A model generated the notes under the pieces. The model was not told the DNA's origin, did not search any database, and saw only the letters and a list, made by a program, of their open reading frames with translations. Made by a program: the position numbers and the translations under genes. From positions 3,348,001-3,412,000 of the forward strand of contig NC_009952.1 in NCBI RefSeq assembly GCF_000018145.1: 64,000 nt of DNA, written 5' to 3'. Source of the stretch: Dinoroseobacter shibae DFL 12 = DSM 16493. Its GTDB lineage: Bacteria > Pseudomonadota > Alphaproteobacteria > Rhodobacterales > Rhodobacteraceae. Of the stretch, positions 10,128 to 19,957 are shown piece by piece (within the stretch, counting starts at the first letter, position 1; every line of letters starts with the position of its first letter).

Positions 10128-12071
10128 ATGACTGACAAGACACCCAAAGGCGGGATCTCCCGCAGAGGCCTTCTGGGCGCAACCGCCGGAGGCGCGGCTC
10201 TGGCCGGAACCTATGGCGGGCGGGCCATGCTTGCCGGCGGCGCCCTCGGTGCGGCGACCGCAGCCTCGACCACCAAGGCCAGCGCGGCCGCCGAGTCCAC
10301 CCACGTGGCCCCGGGCCAGCTGGACGAATATTACGGCTTCTGGTCCTCGGGCCAGACCGGCGAGGTGCGCATCATCGGCGTGCCCTCCATGCGCGAGCTG
10401 ATGCGGATCCCTGTTTTCAACATCTGCTCGGCCACCGGCTGGGGCATCACCAACGAGTCCAAGAAGATCCTGACCGAGGGCCTGACGGAGAAAACCAAGA
10501 AGTACCTCGCTGCCAACGGGCTGGAATTCCCGCGCAACGGCGATCTGCACCACGTCCACATGTCCTTCACCGAAGGCAAGTATGACGGGCGCTTCCTGTT
10601 CATGAACGACAAGGCCAACACCCGCGTGGCCCGGATCCGTTGCGACGTGATGAAATGCGACAAGATCATCGAGATCCCGAACGCCAAGGGTATCCACGGC
10701 CTGCGTCCGCAGAAATGGCCGCGCACCAACTACGTGTTCGCCAATGGCGAGGACGAGGTGCCGATCGTCAATGACGGCCAGATCCTGGACAAGCCCGAGG
10801 AGTACACCAACTTCTACACCGCCCTGAACGCCGATGAGATGACCGTCGCTTGGCAGGTCATGGTGACCGGCAACCTCGACAACACCGATGCGGATTACGA
10901 GGGCAAGTACGCCTTCTCGACCTCCTACAACTCGGAAATGGGCATGACTCTCGCGGACATGACCGAATCCGACATGGACCACGTGGTGGTGTTCAACATC
11001 GCCGAGATCGAGAAGGGCATCGCCGAGGGCGACTATATCGAGTTGAACGGCGTCAAGGTCATCGACGGGCGCAAGGGATCGAACAAGAAATACACCCGCT
11101 ACATCCCGATCCCCAACAACCCCCATGGCTGCAACATGGCGCCGGACAAGGTGCACCTGTGCATCGGCGGCAAGCTGTCGCCCACGGTTTCGGTGATCGA
11201 CGTGCGCAAGCTCGACGCGCTGTTCGAAGAGGATGCCGATCCGCGCTCGGCAGTCGTGGCAGAGCCGGAGCTGGGCCTCGGCCCGCTTCACACCTGCTTT
11301 GACGGGAAGGGCCGGGCCTATACCACGCTCTTCCTCGACAGCCAGGTGGTGCAATGGGACATCGCCAAGGCCGTTGAGGCCTATGGCGGCGCCGACGTGA
11401 ACCCGATCCTGTCCAAGACGGATGTGCACTACCAGCCGGGCCACAACTCCACCGCCGAGGGCGAAACCCTCGACGCATCGGACAAGTTCTACATCACGAT
11501 GAACAAGTTCTCGAAGGACCGCTTCCTGAATGTCGGCCCGCTCAAGCCCGAGAACGAGCAGGTCTTCGTGATCGACGACACCAAGCTGACACTGGTCCAT
11601 GACGGCCCGACCTTCGCCGAGCCCCATGACAGCATCATCGTCCATCCCTCCAAGGTGAACCCGGTTTCGGTCTGGGATCGGAACGACCCGATGTGGGCCG
11701 AAACCCGCCGGCAAGCCGAGGCCGATGGAATCGATCTCGATGACTGGCAGGAGGAAGTGATCCGCGACGGCAACAAGGTCCGGGTCTACATGACCAGCCA
11801 GGCACCGAACTTCTCGCTGGAAACCTTCACGGTGACCGAGGGCGACGAGGTGACGGTGACGGTCACCAATCTCGACGATATCGACGACCTGACCCACGGC
11901 TTCACCATGGGCAACCACGGCGTCGCGATGGAACTCGGGCCCCAGGCGACCGCATCGGTGACCTTCACCGCCGCCCAGCCCGGCGTCTACTGGTACTACT
12001 GCCAGTGGTTCTGCCACGCGCTCCACATGGAGATGCGCGGCCGGATGTTCGTCGAACCGCGGGACGCCTGA
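10128..12071 (+). CDS. nosZ: Nitrous oxide reductase, clade I, Tat-exported
   Basis: Periplasmic copper enzyme reducing N2O to N2. It is a 647-aa protein with a Tat signal ([13 protein letters not shown]), a seven-bladed propeller carrying the CuZ histidines (for example DLHHVHMS and GPLHTCFD) and a C-terminal cupredoxin with the CuA motif [15 protein letters not shown]. The Tat signal and the nosRZDFYLX order mark clade I. I start at 10128 (MTDKTPKGG) because GAAGGGA precedes it at good spacing; another ATG lies in frame at 10113. All key motifs are intact, so the window's organism should make a functional N2O sink. Confidence 0.98.
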   Translation: MTDKTPKGGISRRGLLGATAGGAALAGTYGGRAMLAGGALGAATAASTTKASAAAESTHVAPGQLDEYYGFWSSGQTGEVRIIGVPSMRELMRIPVFNICSATGWGITNESKKILTEGLTEKTKKYLAANGLEFPRNGDLHHVHMSFTEGKYDGRFLFMNDKANTRVARIRCDVMKCDKIIEIPNAKGIHGLRPQKWPRTNYVFANGEDEVPIVNDGQILDKPEEYTNFYTALNADEMTVAWQVMVTGNLDNTDADYEGKYAFSTSYNSEMGMTLADMTESDMDHVVVFNIAEIEKGIAEGDYIELNGVKVIDGRKGSNKKYTRYIPIPNNPHGCNMAPDKVHLCIGGKLSPTVSVIDVRKLDALFEEDADPRSAVVAEPELGLGPLHTCFDGKGRAYTTLFLDSQVVQWDIAKAVEAYGGADVNPILSKTDVHYQPGHNSTAEGETLDASDKFYITMNKFSKDRFLNVGPLKPENEQVFVIDDTKLTLVHDGPTFAEPHDSIIVHPSKVNPVSVWDRNDPMWAETRRQAEADGIDLDDWQEEVIRDGNKVRVYMTSQAPNFSLETFTVTEGDEVTVTVTNLDDIDDLTHGFTMGNHGVAMELGPQATASVTFTAAQPGVYWYYCQWFCHALHMEMRGRMFVEPRDA

Positions 12072-12073
12072 CA

Positions 12074-13411
12074 ATGGTCCGTCTCCTGGTGCTCGCCGTG
12101 CTCCTGACCCTGTCGCTGCCCCTGGCCGCGGCAGAGCGACGGCTTGCGCCAGGGGCACCGGGCGACCTGCAAACCGCCATCGCCGGGGCCAGTCCCGGCG
12201 ATGTGCTCATCCTAGCCCCCGGACGCTATCCCGGGGCACTCCGGATCGACGTGCCCGTTACCCTGACCGCCGAAGGAGGCGAGGCGATCATCGACGGCCT
12301 CGGCCAGGGCACCGCCGTGGAGATCGCGGCCGAAGACGTCACGATCCGCGGGCTGACGGTCACCGGCTCCGGCATGAGCAGCAAGGACCTCGACGCCGGG
12401 ATCAAGATCCTGCGCAAGGCCCACCGCGCCGTGATCACCCATAACCGCGTGCTGGGAAACCTGCACGGCATCGACATTCACGGCGGCCATGACGCCCTCG
12501 TCGCCCATAACGAGATCGTCGGCACCCTCCAGCCGCGCCTGAACGATCGCGGCAACGGCATCTATGTCTGGAACAGTCCCGGCGCCGTGGTCGAGGGCAA
12601 CTCCGTGCGCTACGGGCGCGACGGGATCTTCGCCAATACCTCGAAGAAGAACGTGTTCCGGAACAACATCTTCCGCGACCTGCGCTTTGCGGTACACTAC
12701 ATGCACACCCATAACAGCGAAGTGATCGGCAATGTCAGCATCGGCAATCGGCTGGGCTATGCCATCATGTATTCCAACCGCGTGGTGGTGCGCGACAATC
12801 TCAGCCTCGGCGACCGCAACCACGGCGTGATGCTGAACTTCTCCAACAACACCGACGTGGCGAACAACCTGGTGCGCGGCGGGTCCGAAAAATGCCTGTT
12901 CATCTATAACGCCCACAAGAACCTGATCTATGACAACCGGTTCGAAGGCTGCGACATCGGCATCCACTTCACCGCCGGCTCCGAGCGCAACGTGCTGACC
13001 GGCAATGCGTTCATCGGCAACCGCGAGCAGGTCCGCTATGTCGGCACCAAGACCGTGGAATGGAGCCATGAGGGTGCCGGGAACTACTGGTCCGATCACC
13101 CTGCCTATGACCTGAACGGCGATGGCGCAGCCGACAACGTCTTCCGGCCAAACGACCTGATGGATCACATCCTGTGGTCGCAACCGGCCGCGGCCCTCCT
13201 GCTGGGCGCGCCCGCGGTGCAGCTCGTGCGCTGGTCGCAATCGTCCTTTCCCGCAACCTTGCCGGGCGGTGTCGTCGACAGCCACCCGGCCATGACGCCC
13301 GTAACCATTCCCGTGCCGGACGCGCTGCTGGCGCTCGAAGCCGCCGCCGCCGGACGCTGGGACGAAGGAGACCAGGATGACTTCGATCCTGAAAATTTCA
13401 ACGCTCACTAA
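12074..13411 (+). CDS. nosD: NosD, periplasmic copper-handling parallel beta-helix protein
   Basis: A 445-aa secreted protein with a signal peptide (MVRLLVLAVLLTLSLPLAAA) and many CASH/PbH1-type repeats rich in HN, GNGIYVW and DNxxEGCDIGIHF motifs, the hallmark of NosD. It cooperates with the NosFY ABC transporter to deliver copper or sulfur for building the CuZ centre of NosZ. The ATG at 12074 follows the nosZ stop by 2 bp; the longer frame from 12005 lies inside nosZ. Its 3' end overlaps nosF by 35 bp. Confidence 0.95.
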   Translation: MVRLLVLAVLLTLSLPLAAAERRLAPGAPGDLQTAIAGASPGDVLILAPGRYPGALRIDVPVTLTAEGGEAIIDGLGQGTAVEIAAEDVTIRGLTVTGSGMSSKDLDAGIKILRKAHRAVITHNRVLGNLHGIDIHGGHDALVAHNEIVGTLQPRLNDRGNGIYVWNSPGAVVEGNSVRYGRDGIFANTSKKNVFRNNIFRDLRFAVHYMHTHNSEVIGNVSIGNRLGYAIMYSNRVVVRDNLSLGDRNHGVMLNFSNNTDVANNLVRGGSEKCLFIYNAHKNLIYDNRFEGCDIGIHFTAGSERNVLTGNAFIGNREQVRYVGTKTVEWSHEGAGNYWSDHPAYDLNGDGAADNVFRPNDLMDHILWSQPAAALLLGAPAVQLVRWSQSSFPATLPGGVVDSHPAMTPVTIPVPDALLALEAAAAGRWDEGDQDDFDPENFNAH

Positions 13412-14273
13412 GCGGTACGGCGACGTAACCGCCCTGCGCGATGTCTCGCTGGAGGTCGCCGCCGGGGAGCGTGTCGCCCTGCTGGGCCATAACGGCGCGG
13501 GCAAGTCCACGCTGATCAAGATCGTCCTCGGGCTGATCGATGCAAGCGCCGGGCAGGCCTCGGTGCTCGGGGCCGCACCCGGCTCGGCGGCGGCGCGTCG
13601 GCAGGTGGCCTACCTGCCGGAAAACGTCGCCTTTCACCCGGCGCTGACCGGGCTGGAGCAGTTGCGCCACTACCTGTCCCTGCGCGGCGCCGATCCGCGG
13701 CAGGCGGGCGAACTGCTGGCGCGGGTCGGTCTGGGGGATGCGGGCAAGCGCCGGATCGGCACCTATTCCAAAGGCATGCGGCAGCGCGTCGGCCTCGCCC
13801 AGGCCCTGATCGGGCAGCCCAAACTGCTGGTGCTGGACGAGCCGACCTCCGGGCTGGACCCGGTGTCACGACGCAATTTCTACGACCTGATGGACGGGCT
13901 GGCCGCCGAGGGTGCCGCGATCCTGCTGTCTTCCCATGCGCTGACCGAGGTCGAGGCGCGCACCGACCGAATCGCGATCCTGTCCGAGGGTCAGTTGATG
14001 ACCGATGGCAGCCTGCCGCAACTCAGGCGCCGCGCGAACCTGCCGGTCACCATGATCATCACCCCCCATAACGGCTACGGCAGCGACATCGTCGCCGCCC
14101 TGCCCAATGCGATCCGGCTCGACACCGGCGTGAAGCTCACCTGCAGCCAGGACGAGAAACTCGCCACGCTCGCCCAGATCGCCGCCCTGGGGTCCAAGGT
14201 CGCCGAGCTGGAGGTGATGCCGCCCAGCCTCGAAGACCTCTACAGCCATTTCAGCCGGAGGACCGGAGAATGA
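13377..14273 (+). CDS. nosF: NosF, ABC transporter ATP-binding protein
   Basis: Cytoplasmic ATPase of the NosDFY complex. The 298-aa protein has Walker A GHNGAGKST (about 38-46), signature TYSKGMRQRVGLAQ, Walker B LLVLDEPTSGLD and the switch histidine in LLSSHALTE. The family exports or remodels a substrate used for CuZ assembly. It starts 35 bp inside nosD, an unusually long overlap but with an ATG and purine-rich GAAGGAGACC upstream, and ends in a 4-bp overlap with nosY. Confidence 0.95.
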   Translation: MTSILKISTLTKRYGDVTALRDVSLEVAAGERVALLGHNGAGKSTLIKIVLGLIDASAGQASVLGAAPGSAAARRQVAYLPENVAFHPALTGLEQLRHYLSLRGADPRQAGELLARVGLGDAGKRRIGTYSKGMRQRVGLAQALIGQPKLLVLDEPTSGLDPVSRRNFYDLMDGLAAEGAAILLSSHALTEVEARTDRIAILSEGQLMTDGSLPQLRRRANLPVTMIITPHNGYGSDIVAALPNAIRLDTGVKLTCSQDEKLATLAQIAALGSKVAELEVMPPSLEDLYSHFSRRTGE

Positions 14274-15094
14274 CACGCATCCTCGCGACGGCAAAAACTG
14301 AACTGCGCATCGCCATCCGCAACCGATGGGTGCTGATCGCGCTGATCCTTATGGCGGTGTTCTCGCTGGTCCTCGCCGCGGTGGGGTCCGCCCCCACCAG
14401 CGGCGGGCTCGGGGTCGACCGGCTGTCGGTGACGGTGGCGTCGCTGACTTCGCTTTCGGTCTACCTCGTGCCGCTTCTCGCGCTGCTGATGAGCTTCGAT
14501 GCCATCGCCGGCGAGGTGGAGAGGGGCACGCTGCCGCTTCTGCTGACCTACCCGATCACCCGGCAGGAGGTTCTGCTGGGCAAGCTGCTGGCCCATCTCG
14601 CGGTGCTGACCCTCGCGGTGGTCGTGGGCTACGGTCTGGCCGCCGCGATAGCCTTTGCCAGCGATTCCGACGCCGGGGCGGGGCTAGTCGCGTTGTGGCG
14701 GCTGACCTGGACCTCGGTGCTCCTGGGGGCGACCTTCCTCGGGGCGGGCTACGGCCTTTCGGCCCTGGCGCGGCGGCCCTCCGGTGCGGCGGGGCTGGCG
14801 ATCGGGCTCTGGCTCGGGCTGGTGGTGCTTTATGATCTTGCCCTTCTGGCCGCGATCGTAGCCGATGGTGGCGGCTGGTTCACCACCGACGTTTTCCCCT
14901 ACGCCCTGCTGGCCAACCCGGCGGATGCCTTTCGCCTGTTCAACCTGACCGCCTCCGGCGCCATGGCCGCGGCCAGCGGGATCGGCGGTGCGGCCGGCAC
15001 GATCCCTGTCTGGCAATCGCTGCTACCGGTGCTGATCTGGCCGATCTGCGCGACCGCCCTGGCCGGACTGGCCTTCCGCAAGGTGACGCCATGA
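14270..15094 (+). CDS. nosY: NosY, ABC transporter permease
   Basis: A 274-aa inner-membrane permease with about six helices, partner of NosF and NosD in CuZ-centre biogenesis. The N-terminal TELRIAIRNRWVLIALILMAVFSLVLA and YLVPLLALLMSFDAIAGEVERGTLPLLLTYP are characteristic of the NosY/ABC-2 family. It overlaps nosF (4 bp) and nosL (4 bp), so nosDFYL are tightly translationally coupled. Confidence 0.94.
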   Translation: MTRILATAKTELRIAIRNRWVLIALILMAVFSLVLAAVGSAPTSGGLGVDRLSVTVASLTSLSVYLVPLLALLMSFDAIAGEVERGTLPLLLTYPITRQEVLLGKLLAHLAVLTLAVVVGYGLAAAIAFASDSDAGAGLVALWRLTWTSVLLGATFLGAGYGLSALARRPSGAAGLAIGLWLGLVVLYDLALLAAIVADGGGWFTTDVFPYALLANPADAFRLFNLTASGAMAAASGIGGAAGTIPVWQSLLPVLIWPICATALAGLAFRKVTP

Positions 15095-15660
15095 GAGCCC
15101 TGCCCCTTATGTTCCTGCTCGCGCTGGCGGCCTGCAAAGACGACGTGCAGCAGCAGATCGTCGATCCCGTGGCGCTGACCCCCGAGGCGACAGGCCATTT
15201 CTGCCAGATGAACCTTCTGGAGCATGAAGGTCCCAAGGCCCAGGTCCATCTCGAAGGCCTGCCCGGCGCGCCGCTGTTCTTCAGCCAGGTTCGCGACGCG
15301 GTCGCCTACATGCGCCTGCCCGAACAGACCCACCGGATCCTCGCGGTCTGGGTCAATGACATGGGCGCGCCGGGCGCGGACTGGGCCGATCCGGGGGCCG
15401 AGAACTGGATCGCGCTGGACTCTGCGCAGTTCGTGATCGGCTCGCGGCGCGACGGCGGCATGGGCGCACCCGAGATCGTGCCCTTCGCCGATACCGCCGC
15501 CGCGCAGGCCTTCATGGCCGCGAACGGCGGCACCCTGGTCGCGCTCGACGACATCCCCGACAGCGCCGTGATCGCCCCCGTGCAGATCGGCGACGACACC
15601 GAGGACGACGCGGATTTCGACCGTCGCCTGCAATCCCTGTCCAACCGCAATGAAGGATGA
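15091..15660 (+). CDS. nosL: NosL, copper chaperone lipoprotein
   Basis: A 189-aa outer- or periplasm-facing lipoprotein: signal MRALPLMFLLALAAC with lipobox LAAC at residues 12-15, followed by KDDVQQQ. NosL binds Cu(I) and passes it to apo-NosZ with NosDFY. The CxM pair in GHFCQMNL (about residues 34-40) is the conserved copper-binding site. Start and stop overlap neighbours within the operon. Confidence 0.94.
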   Translation: MRALPLMFLLALAACKDDVQQQIVDPVALTPEATGHFCQMNLLEHEGPKAQVHLEGLPGAPLFFSQVRDAVAYMRLPEQTHRILAVWVNDMGAPGADWADPGAENWIALDSAQFVIGSRRDGGMGAPEIVPFADTAAAQAFMAANGGTLVALDDIPDSAVIAPVQIGDDTEDDADFDRRLQSLSNRNEG

Positions 15661-15664
15661 CCCC

Positions 15665-16573
15665 ATGCTCACCCGTCGCAGAGTTCTGAGCATCGCCGCC
15701 GCGGCCTGCGCCTGGCCCGCCGCCGCCCGAACGCCCCTGCACGTGGAAACCGGTTGGGCCTTGGGTACGCAGGTTTCACTGCGGCTGGCCCATCCCGAGG
15801 CCCCCGTGATCGCCGCCGCGGCCCTGGCGGAAATATCCCGCCTGGAAGATATCTTCAGCCTCTATCGGCCCGACTCGGCGCTTTCCCGGCTCAACGCCGT
15901 GGGTCGGCTGGAGGCCCCGCCGGCGGAGCTTTTGGAATGCCTGTCGCTGGCGGGCGCGGTCTACCACGCCAGCGCGGGGCGTTTCGACCCGACGATTCAG
16001 CCACTCTGGCGGGCGCTGGCCACCGCCGCGCAAACGGGCCGCCCACTGTCGAACACCGCTCGGCGCGCAGCGCTGGAGGTGACCGGCTGGCCCAAGGTGA
16101 CCCTCGAGGCCCGCGCGATTTCCTTGCCTTCCGGCGCGGCGCTGACCCTGAACGGGATCGCGCAGGGCTATGTGGCGGACCGGGTCGCGACGTTCCTTGC
16201 GGACCGGGGCCTGACCAACACCCTGATCGACACCGGCGAGTTGCGCGCGCTCGGCCACGACCCGCGGACCGGCGGCCCCTGGCCCGTGCGCTTCGCGGCG
16301 GGCGGCGACATTGGCCTCGCCCAGCGCGCCCTTGCGACCTCGGCCCCTCTGGGCATGACCTTCGGCGGCGATGGGGTGCAGGGCCATATCCTCGATCCCC
16401 GGACCGGCAGCAGCGCGGCGTCGCCCTGGGCGGCCCTGTCGGTCTCTTCGTCATCGGCGGCCCTGGCTGACGCGGTCTCTACGGCCGCGTGCCTCTGTGA
16501 CACCCGCGCAGATGTGTTCGGGCTCTGCGACGCCTTCCCGGACACGCGCCTGGAAGCCGCGCATCGCGCTTAG
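15665..16573 (+). CDS. nosX: NosX, ApbE-like FAD:protein FMN transferase
   Basis: Periplasmic flavin transferase that attaches FMN to NosR. The 302-aa product has a Tat-like N-terminus (TRRRVLSIAAAACAWPAAA) and ApbE-family blocks including ISRLEDIFSLYRPDSALSRLN, GRFDPTIQPLW, LNGIAQGYVADRV and HILDPRTGSS. I start at 15665 rather than the in-frame ATG at 15650 because AAGGA precedes it and the twin-arginine region then sits at the N-terminus. It is the last gene of the nos operon. Confidence 0.94.
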   Translation: MLTRRRVLSIAAAACAWPAAARTPLHVETGWALGTQVSLRLAHPEAPVIAAAALAEISRLEDIFSLYRPDSALSRLNAVGRLEAPPAELLECLSLAGAVYHASAGRFDPTIQPLWRALATAAQTGRPLSNTARRAALEVTGWPKVTLEARAISLPSGAALTLNGIAQGYVADRVATFLADRGLTNTLIDTGELRALGHDPRTGGPWPVRFAAGGDIGLAQRALATSAPLGMTFGGDGVQGHILDPRTGSSAASPWAALSVSSSSAALADAVSTAACLCDTRADVFGLCDAFPDTRLEAAHRA

Positions 16574-16992
16574 GGGACGGGGTTATCATCCCAAAGCGCC
16601 ACGGACGGCCAGCGCGCGTGCCATGAGAAACCCGGCCCGCATCGCCGTGACACCGGGGTCGGAAGCCGTTCCAAAGTGACCTGACCGGTCTCGGTGCAAG
16701 CACAGGTCCGGCAGGATCGTCTCGTTCCCTCCGAGCACATCACGCCTGATGCTTATCCCGCCTTTACCGATGCTCTCGGGCGGCGCAGAGCCTGCCTCTG
16801 CTTGCCCAAGCGCGGTATCCGCCCAAGGCAGACGCCAGAAACCAGGTCGCCTCCGACAAGTACCTTCCGCTTTCCCGAGGCAATGCTCGCAATTATCAAA
16901 TTTTCCCGAAGGGAGTTGTCGGGCTTTCGAGGGTGTTTGACGGTCAGCGCGACCGCCATACTCGGGCTGAGTCCTCAACTTGCGGAGTGCAT
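16574..16992. other. Intergenic region after the nos operon, no gene seen
   Basis: About 420 bp between nosX and the ureidoglycine aminohydrolase gene. Open frames here are short, lack ribosome sites and have no recognisable protein features. It should hold the end of the nos transcript and the promoter of the downstream purine genes, but I see no clear terminator hairpin or regulator box. Confidence 0.5.
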
Positions 16993-17862
16993 ATGACACC
17001 GAAGTATTTCGCCCCTCGCGGCGGCCATCCCGGACAGGAACAACTGCTCACGGATCGCGCGATCTTCACCGAAGCGTATGCCGTCATTCCGAAGGGAACG
17101 ATGCGAGATATCGTGACGAGTTTCCTGCCCTTCTGGGACAAGACACGGCTCTGGGTAATCGCGCGGCCCTTGTCTGGCTTTGCCGAAACCTTCTCGCAAT
17201 ACATCATGGAAGTCGCCCCGGGCGGAGGCTCGAACACGCCGGAGCTCGACCCGGGCGCCGAGGGCGTGCTGTTCGTGGTCGAGGGCACGGCGGCGCTGAC
17301 CCTCGCGGGCACCAAGCACGAGATGGTGGAGGGCGGTTATGCCTATATCCCGCCCGGCGCCGATTGGGCGTTGCACAACAAGAGCGATGACATGCTGCGC
17401 TTCCATTGGGTGCGCAAGGCATATGAGGCGGTGCCGGGACTGCCCCTGCCCGACCCGATCGTCGCCAATGAACAGGACATCCCGCCCACCGAGATGCCCG
17501 GCACCGATGGCAAATGGGCGACGACCCGGTTCGTGGATCCTGCGGATCTGCGCCACGACATGCATGTGACCATCGTGACCTTCGAGCCCGGCGGCGTCAT
17601 TCCGTTTCTGGAAACCCATGTGATGGAACACGGACTCTATGTTCTGGAAGGCAAGGCGGTCTACAACCTCAACAACGATTGGGTCGAAGTCGAGGCGGGG
17701 GATTACATGTGGCTCCGCGCCTTCTGCCCTCAGGCATGCTATGCGGGCGGTCCCGGCCGGTTCCGGTACCTGCTCTACAAGGACGTGAACCGCCACATGA
17801 ACGTGTCGGCCTTGTCCGGCGGCGCGCGGATGCCAACACCGTTTCGGACGGCGGCGCAATAA
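16993..17862 (+). CDS. (S)-ureidoglycine aminohydrolase, bicupin
   Basis: A 289-aa two-cupin protein matching the bacterial UGHY/AllE family, which converts (S)-ureidoglycine plus water to (S)-ureidoglycolate plus ammonia late in allantoin breakdown. The N-terminal cupin spans about residues 60-140 (EGVLFVVEGTAALTL, GGYAYIPPGADWALHN). The C-terminal cupin spans about 190-275 (ETHVMEHGLYVLEGKAVYNL and GDYMWLRAFCPQACYAG), with the Mn-binding His/Glu/Gln residues of the family. The frame extends to 16933 but MTPKYFAPRGG at 16993 is the family start. It supplies the substrate of ureidoglycolate lyase encoded at 19958-20452. Confidence 0.9.
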   Translation: MTPKYFAPRGGHPGQEQLLTDRAIFTEAYAVIPKGTMRDIVTSFLPFWDKTRLWVIARPLSGFAETFSQYIMEVAPGGGSNTPELDPGAEGVLFVVEGTAALTLAGTKHEMVEGGYAYIPPGADWALHNKSDDMLRFHWVRKAYEAVPGLPLPDPIVANEQDIPPTEMPGTDGKWATTRFVDPADLRHDMHVTIVTFEPGGVIPFLETHVMEHGLYVLEGKAVYNLNNDWVEVEAGDYMWLRAFCPQACYAGGPGRFRYLLYKDVNRHMNVSALSGGARMPTPFRTAAQ

Positions 17863-17926
17863 ACGCCCGCCCGTGGATGTGCGTTTGGCAGCCCCCTGAA
17901 AGCGCGGACCCATGCCACAGCGCATT

Positions 17927-17957
17927 GCCCCGGTCTCCATGGCCCGGGGCTTTTTTT
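17927..17957 (+). terminator. Rho-independent terminator after the ureidoglycine aminohydrolase gene
   Basis: A perfect 7-bp stem, GCCCCGG at 17927-17933 and CCGGGGC at 17944-17950, is followed by seven Ts (17951-17957). It lies 65 bp after the stop codon. Confidence 0.88.
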
Positions 17958-18066
17958 GTCTGGCATCCGGGTCGGTATGCCGGGCTTCTGACTGTCAGGC
18001 GGGGATCATTCTTGATACGCCGCGCCCGACCGACACACATCAAGACACCATCAAGGGAAAGATGAC

Positions 18067-18408
18067 ATGATCGAACGCATCGAAACCGGGGAACGGTCCT
18101 CGAAGATCGTCAAGCACAATGGCGTGGCCTACCTGACCGGGCAGGTCGCGGAGGGCGAGACCGTTCAGGAGCAGGTCCGCCTCTGCCTCGAGAAGATCGA
18201 CGCCCTTCTGGAAAAGGCCGGATCGTCGCGCGAGAACATGCTGCGTGTCACGATCTGGCTGGCCGACATGAAGGATTTCGCCGGTCTGAACGAGGTGTGG
18301 AACGCCTGGGTTCCGACGGGCCATGCGCCGGCCCGCGCCTGTGGTGAGGCAAAGCTCGCGCGGCCCGAACTGAAAGTCGAATTCATCGTGGACGCGGCTT
18401 ACGACTGA
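18067..18408 (+). CDS. RidA-family (YjgF/YER057c/UK114) protein
   Basis: A 113-aa protein of the Rid family, small trimeric enzymes that hydrolyse reactive enamines/imines or act on related amides. Family blocks seen are [48 protein letters not shown] and [18 protein letters not shown]. The arginine in PARACGEA matches the substrate-binding arginine of active Rid proteins. A good ribosome site (AAGGGAAAG) precedes the ATG. It is flanked by terminators on both sides, so it is probably its own transcript. A role in the adjacent purine pathway is inferred from position only. Confidence 0.9.
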   Translation: MIERIETGERSSKIVKHNGVAYLTGQVAEGETVQEQVRLCLEKIDALLEKAGSSRENMLRVTIWLADMKDFAGLNEVWNAWVPTGHAPARACGEAKLARPELKVEFIVDAAYD

Positions 18409-18428
18409 CATCGCGCGACCCGCAACAG

Positions 18429-18459
18429 AAAAGGCCCGGTCGATGTGACCGGGCCTTTT
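18429..18459. terminator. Bidirectional terminator between RidA gene and the NCS2 permease gene
   Basis: Nine-bp perfect stem, GGCCCGGTC at 18433-18441 and GACCGGGCC at 18447-18455, with AAAA before and TTTT after. It lies between two convergent genes and can act on both strands. Confidence 0.9.
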
Positions 18460-18482
18460 GCGTTGCTGTGCGTGGGGTGGGA

Positions 18483-19907
18483 TCAGACGTGATCGTCCTT
18501 CACAAGCTCCCCGTGACCATGCCCGGCCATGCCGCCGGAGACTTCCTCCGTGGCCTCGTCGCTCAGCTCGTCCGGCAGGATGAGGTTGAGGACGATGGCG
18601 ATCAGCGCCGCTGGCAGCAGCCCGGAGGTCAGCAGGACCTTGATCGTGCCCTCCAGATGCTGAAGCGCGCCCGGCTCCTGCTGCAGGCCCAGACCGACCG
18701 ACAGGGAAATCGCGAAGATTACCATGTTGCGGCGATTCCAGCGCACATCCGACAGCATCGAGATACCCGCCGCCACGACCATGCCGAACATGACGATCAC
18801 GCCGCCGCCCAGCACTTCGATTGGGATCGAGGAGACAACCGCACCCACCTTGGGCACCACGCCCGCCGCGATCAGGAACAGCGCACCGATGGTGACGACA
18901 TGGCGGCTCATGACGCCGGTCATGGCGATCAGGCCCACATTCTGGCTGAAGGACGTGTTCGGAAGCGCGCCGAAGACCCCCGAAATGGCTGAGCCGACAC
19001 CGTCGGCATAGGTCGCCCCTTCGATCTCCTTGTCGGTCGCCTCGCGACCCGCGCCGCCCTTGGTGATGCCCGACACGTCGCCGACGGTTTCCACGGCTGA
19101 CACGAAAGCCATCAGGCAGAAACCGATGATCGCGGCAGCGGTGAACTCCACCCCGAAATGGAACGGGTTCGGCAAGGCGAAGGTGGCGGCGCGGGCGACA
19201 TTGTCGAGGCTGACCTCGCCCAGCGTGAAGGCATAGACATAACCCGCCAGAAGCCCGATCAGCACCGCCGAGACCGACAGCATGCCCCGGGCGAAGAACT
19301 TGAGCCCCAGCGTCACGAAGATCACCACCAGCGCCATCGTCCAGTTGAGAAGCGAGCCGTACTGCTCCGTCCCGATGGCAGGCACGCCGCCGGCTGCGTA
19401 CTGGATGCCGACCTTGACCAGGGCGAGACCGATCATCGTGACCACCAGGCCGGTGACCAGGGGCGGCAGGGCAAAGCGGATCTTGCCGATGAAAAGCCCC
19501 AGGCAGGCATGAAACAGGCCGCCCACGATAACGCCGCCCATGACAACGGCGATAGCGTCGACACCCTTGCCCGCAACGAGCGGGATCATGATCGGAATGA
19601 ACGCAAAGGACGTGCCCTGAACGATCGGCAAGCGCGCGCCCACCGGGCCGAGTCCGATGGTCTGGAACAGGGTCGCAACCCCCGCAAAGAACATCGACAT
19701 CTGAATCATGTAGATCATCTGCGGGAAATCGGGGCTGTTCGAGCCGAAGCCGAACCCGGCCGCGCCGCAGATGATGATCGCCGGCGTCACGTTCGACACG
19801 AACATGGCCAGCACGTGCTGGATCCCGAGGGGCACCGCCTTGTGAAGCGGCGGTGTGTAATTGGGATCGCGGAGCTGTTCCGGCGTCCCAATGGTTGCAT
19901 CTGACAT
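18483..19907 (-). CDS. NCS2-family xanthine/uric acid permease
   Basis: A 474-aa inner-membrane nucleobase:cation symporter with about 12-14 helices. Typical NCS2 elements are visible: GIQHVLAMF near residue 25, QGTSFAFIPIM, the substrate-binding ETVGDVSGIT, and NTSFSQNVGLIAMTGV. Given its neighbours the substrate is probably urate or xanthine; the sequence alone does not settle this. I use the ATG at 19907 (MSDATIGTPEQ) with GGGAGGGA just upstream; the frame runs on to 20075 inside the next gene. It is in the same orientation as allA and the allantoinase fusion and probably co-transcribed with them. Confidence 0.9.
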   Translation of the reverse strand: MSDATIGTPEQLRDPNYTPPLHKAVPLGIQHVLAMFVSNVTPAIIICGAAGFGFGSNSPDFPQMIYMIQMSMFFAGVATLFQTIGLGPVGARLPIVQGTSFAFIPIMIPLVAGKGVDAIAVVMGGVIVGGLFHACLGLFIGKIRFALPPLVTGLVVTMIGLALVKVGIQYAAGGVPAIGTEQYGSLLNWTMALVVIFVTLGLKFFARGMLSVSAVLIGLLAGYVYAFTLGEVSLDNVARAATFALPNPFHFGVEFTAAAIIGFCLMAFVSAVETVGDVSGITKGGAGREATDKEIEGATYADGVGSAISGVFGALPNTSFSQNVGLIAMTGVMSRHVVTIGALFLIAAGVVPKVGAVVSSIPIEVLGGGVIVMFGMVVAAGISMLSDVRWNRRNMVIFAISLSVGLGLQQEPGALQHLEGTIKVLLTSGLLPAALIAIVLNLILPDELSDEATEEVSGGMAGHGHGELVKDDHV

Positions 19908-19957
19908 GAGTGTCCCTCCCTTTTGATGCTGCGCGACCCTCCAAAGCCGCGCATTTC

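Noticed and set aside
10101-12158. Long open frame antisense to nosZ (and similar frames antisense to norD, imuB, cas3 and the ATP-grasp gene)
   Set aside because: Typical high-GC shadow frames: no ribosome sites, biased composition and full overlap with well-supported genes.
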